Assembly: GCA_012295275.1 (NCBI GenBank) | Contig: CM022673.1 | Location: 24,374,761 to 24,438,760, forward strand | Direction of reading: 5' to 3' | Origin: Chrysomallon squamiferum | Taxonomy: Eukaryota > Mollusca > Gastropoda > Neomphalida > Peltospiridae | DNA length: 64,000 nt | Part shown: positions 63,465 through 64,000 of the stretch, in pieces | Position numbering within the stretch: position 1 is the stretch's first letter | Layout: every line of letters starts with the position of its first letter | Notes under the pieces: generated by a model | Told to the model about the DNA's origin: nothing | The model's database searches: none | What the model saw: the letters and a program-made list of their open reading frames with translations, nothing else | Position numbers and translations under genes: made by a program

Positions 63465-63512
<48 letters not shown>

Positions 63513-63673
63513 AGATGATAATGAAGATGATGACGATGATGAAGTTATTTTTTGCTTTCGATCTGAGTATGAAAGACAGTGTATTATATATTAATATAAA
63601 TATATATATATATATACAAAGAAAGTAAAGTGAAATCTACTGTTATAATACGCAGCTGTAGTCGAACATACGT

Positions 63674-63710
<37 letters not shown>

Positions 63711-64000
63711 ATATTCAATTACGAATTACGTAATTCCTGTAACACTTTTCATAATCGATTCCGAACGATGAAAGACCTTTAAACTTTTGAAATAATAAAA
63801 AATAATCTTTAGAACTGAACAACGTATAATTACTACGGGTCTTTGATAATTTGAAGAAGAAAGTTATCATTTAATTCGCTAATTCCACACATTATTAATA
63901 TATTTATTTATCAGAATGTCTCTATCGATCTACATATTTATCTGTATTCATATATCTGTCTGTCCATTCGTCTTTCTTTTTTTTAATTCTTTTTTTCTTT
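63191..64000. other. AT-rich right end with (AAT)n and poly(T)
   Basis: T-rich 63210-63265, (AAT)n 63463-63511, (TA)n near 63600-63616 and poly(T) 63677-63703. No gene supported. Confidence 0.55.

Overview
The window is nuclear DNA of an animal, very AT-rich and packed with simple-sequence repeats. Nearly every long open frame is low-complexity translation of (GA)n, (TA)n, (CA)n, (TATG)n or (ATT)n tracts. Introns with GT-AG borders, AATAAA-type signals, a TMEM101 gene and a W(X5)Wamide neuropeptide precursor together point to a lophotrochozoan, most likely a mollusc. I cannot name the species. Nothing bacterial or phage-like is present.

Two genes are well supported, both on the minus strand. 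(1) A complete three-exon TMEM101 gene lies at 34229-32125. Its exons were assembled by hand from splice sites and reading phase, giving a 270-residue multi-pass membrane protein. A perfect 11-bp inverted repeat covers its start codon. (2) A single-exon coding region at 44978-44439 encodes a secreted neuropeptide precursor with five amidated WxxFxTW-type peptides and one decayed sixth copy, typical of the molluscan WWamide (allatostatin-B/myoinhibitory) family. It is preceded by a clear 3' splice acceptor, so an upstream 5'UTR exon must exist. A candidate, 62476 upward, sits in a promoter-like island near the right end, which would imply an intron of about 17.5 kb.

Layout. 1-30 kb: repeat-dominated DNA with minisatellites at 7.2-8.3, 13.15-13.75 and 22.3-22.7 kb, a three-copy interspersed element (15.7, 20.5, 23.6 kb), three CCAAT boxes at 11.6 kb, and a candidate first coding exon with a consensus donor at 26.5 kb. 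30.5-34.3 kb: a calmer, unique-sequence segment with TMEM101 and two exon-like frames downstream of it. 34.6-43.9 kb: homopolymers and microsatellites, two adjoining satellites (40-bp and 77-bp units) at 35.9-37.07 kb, one unidentified 92-codon frame and a BED-finger-like transposase remnant. 44-63 kb: the neuropeptide gene and its probable upstream intron, with possible regulatory islands near 50 kb and 62.5-63.2 kb and a degenerate satellite at 59.8-60.5 kb.

No functional link between the two genes is evident. The remaining exon candidates are marked as low confidence.
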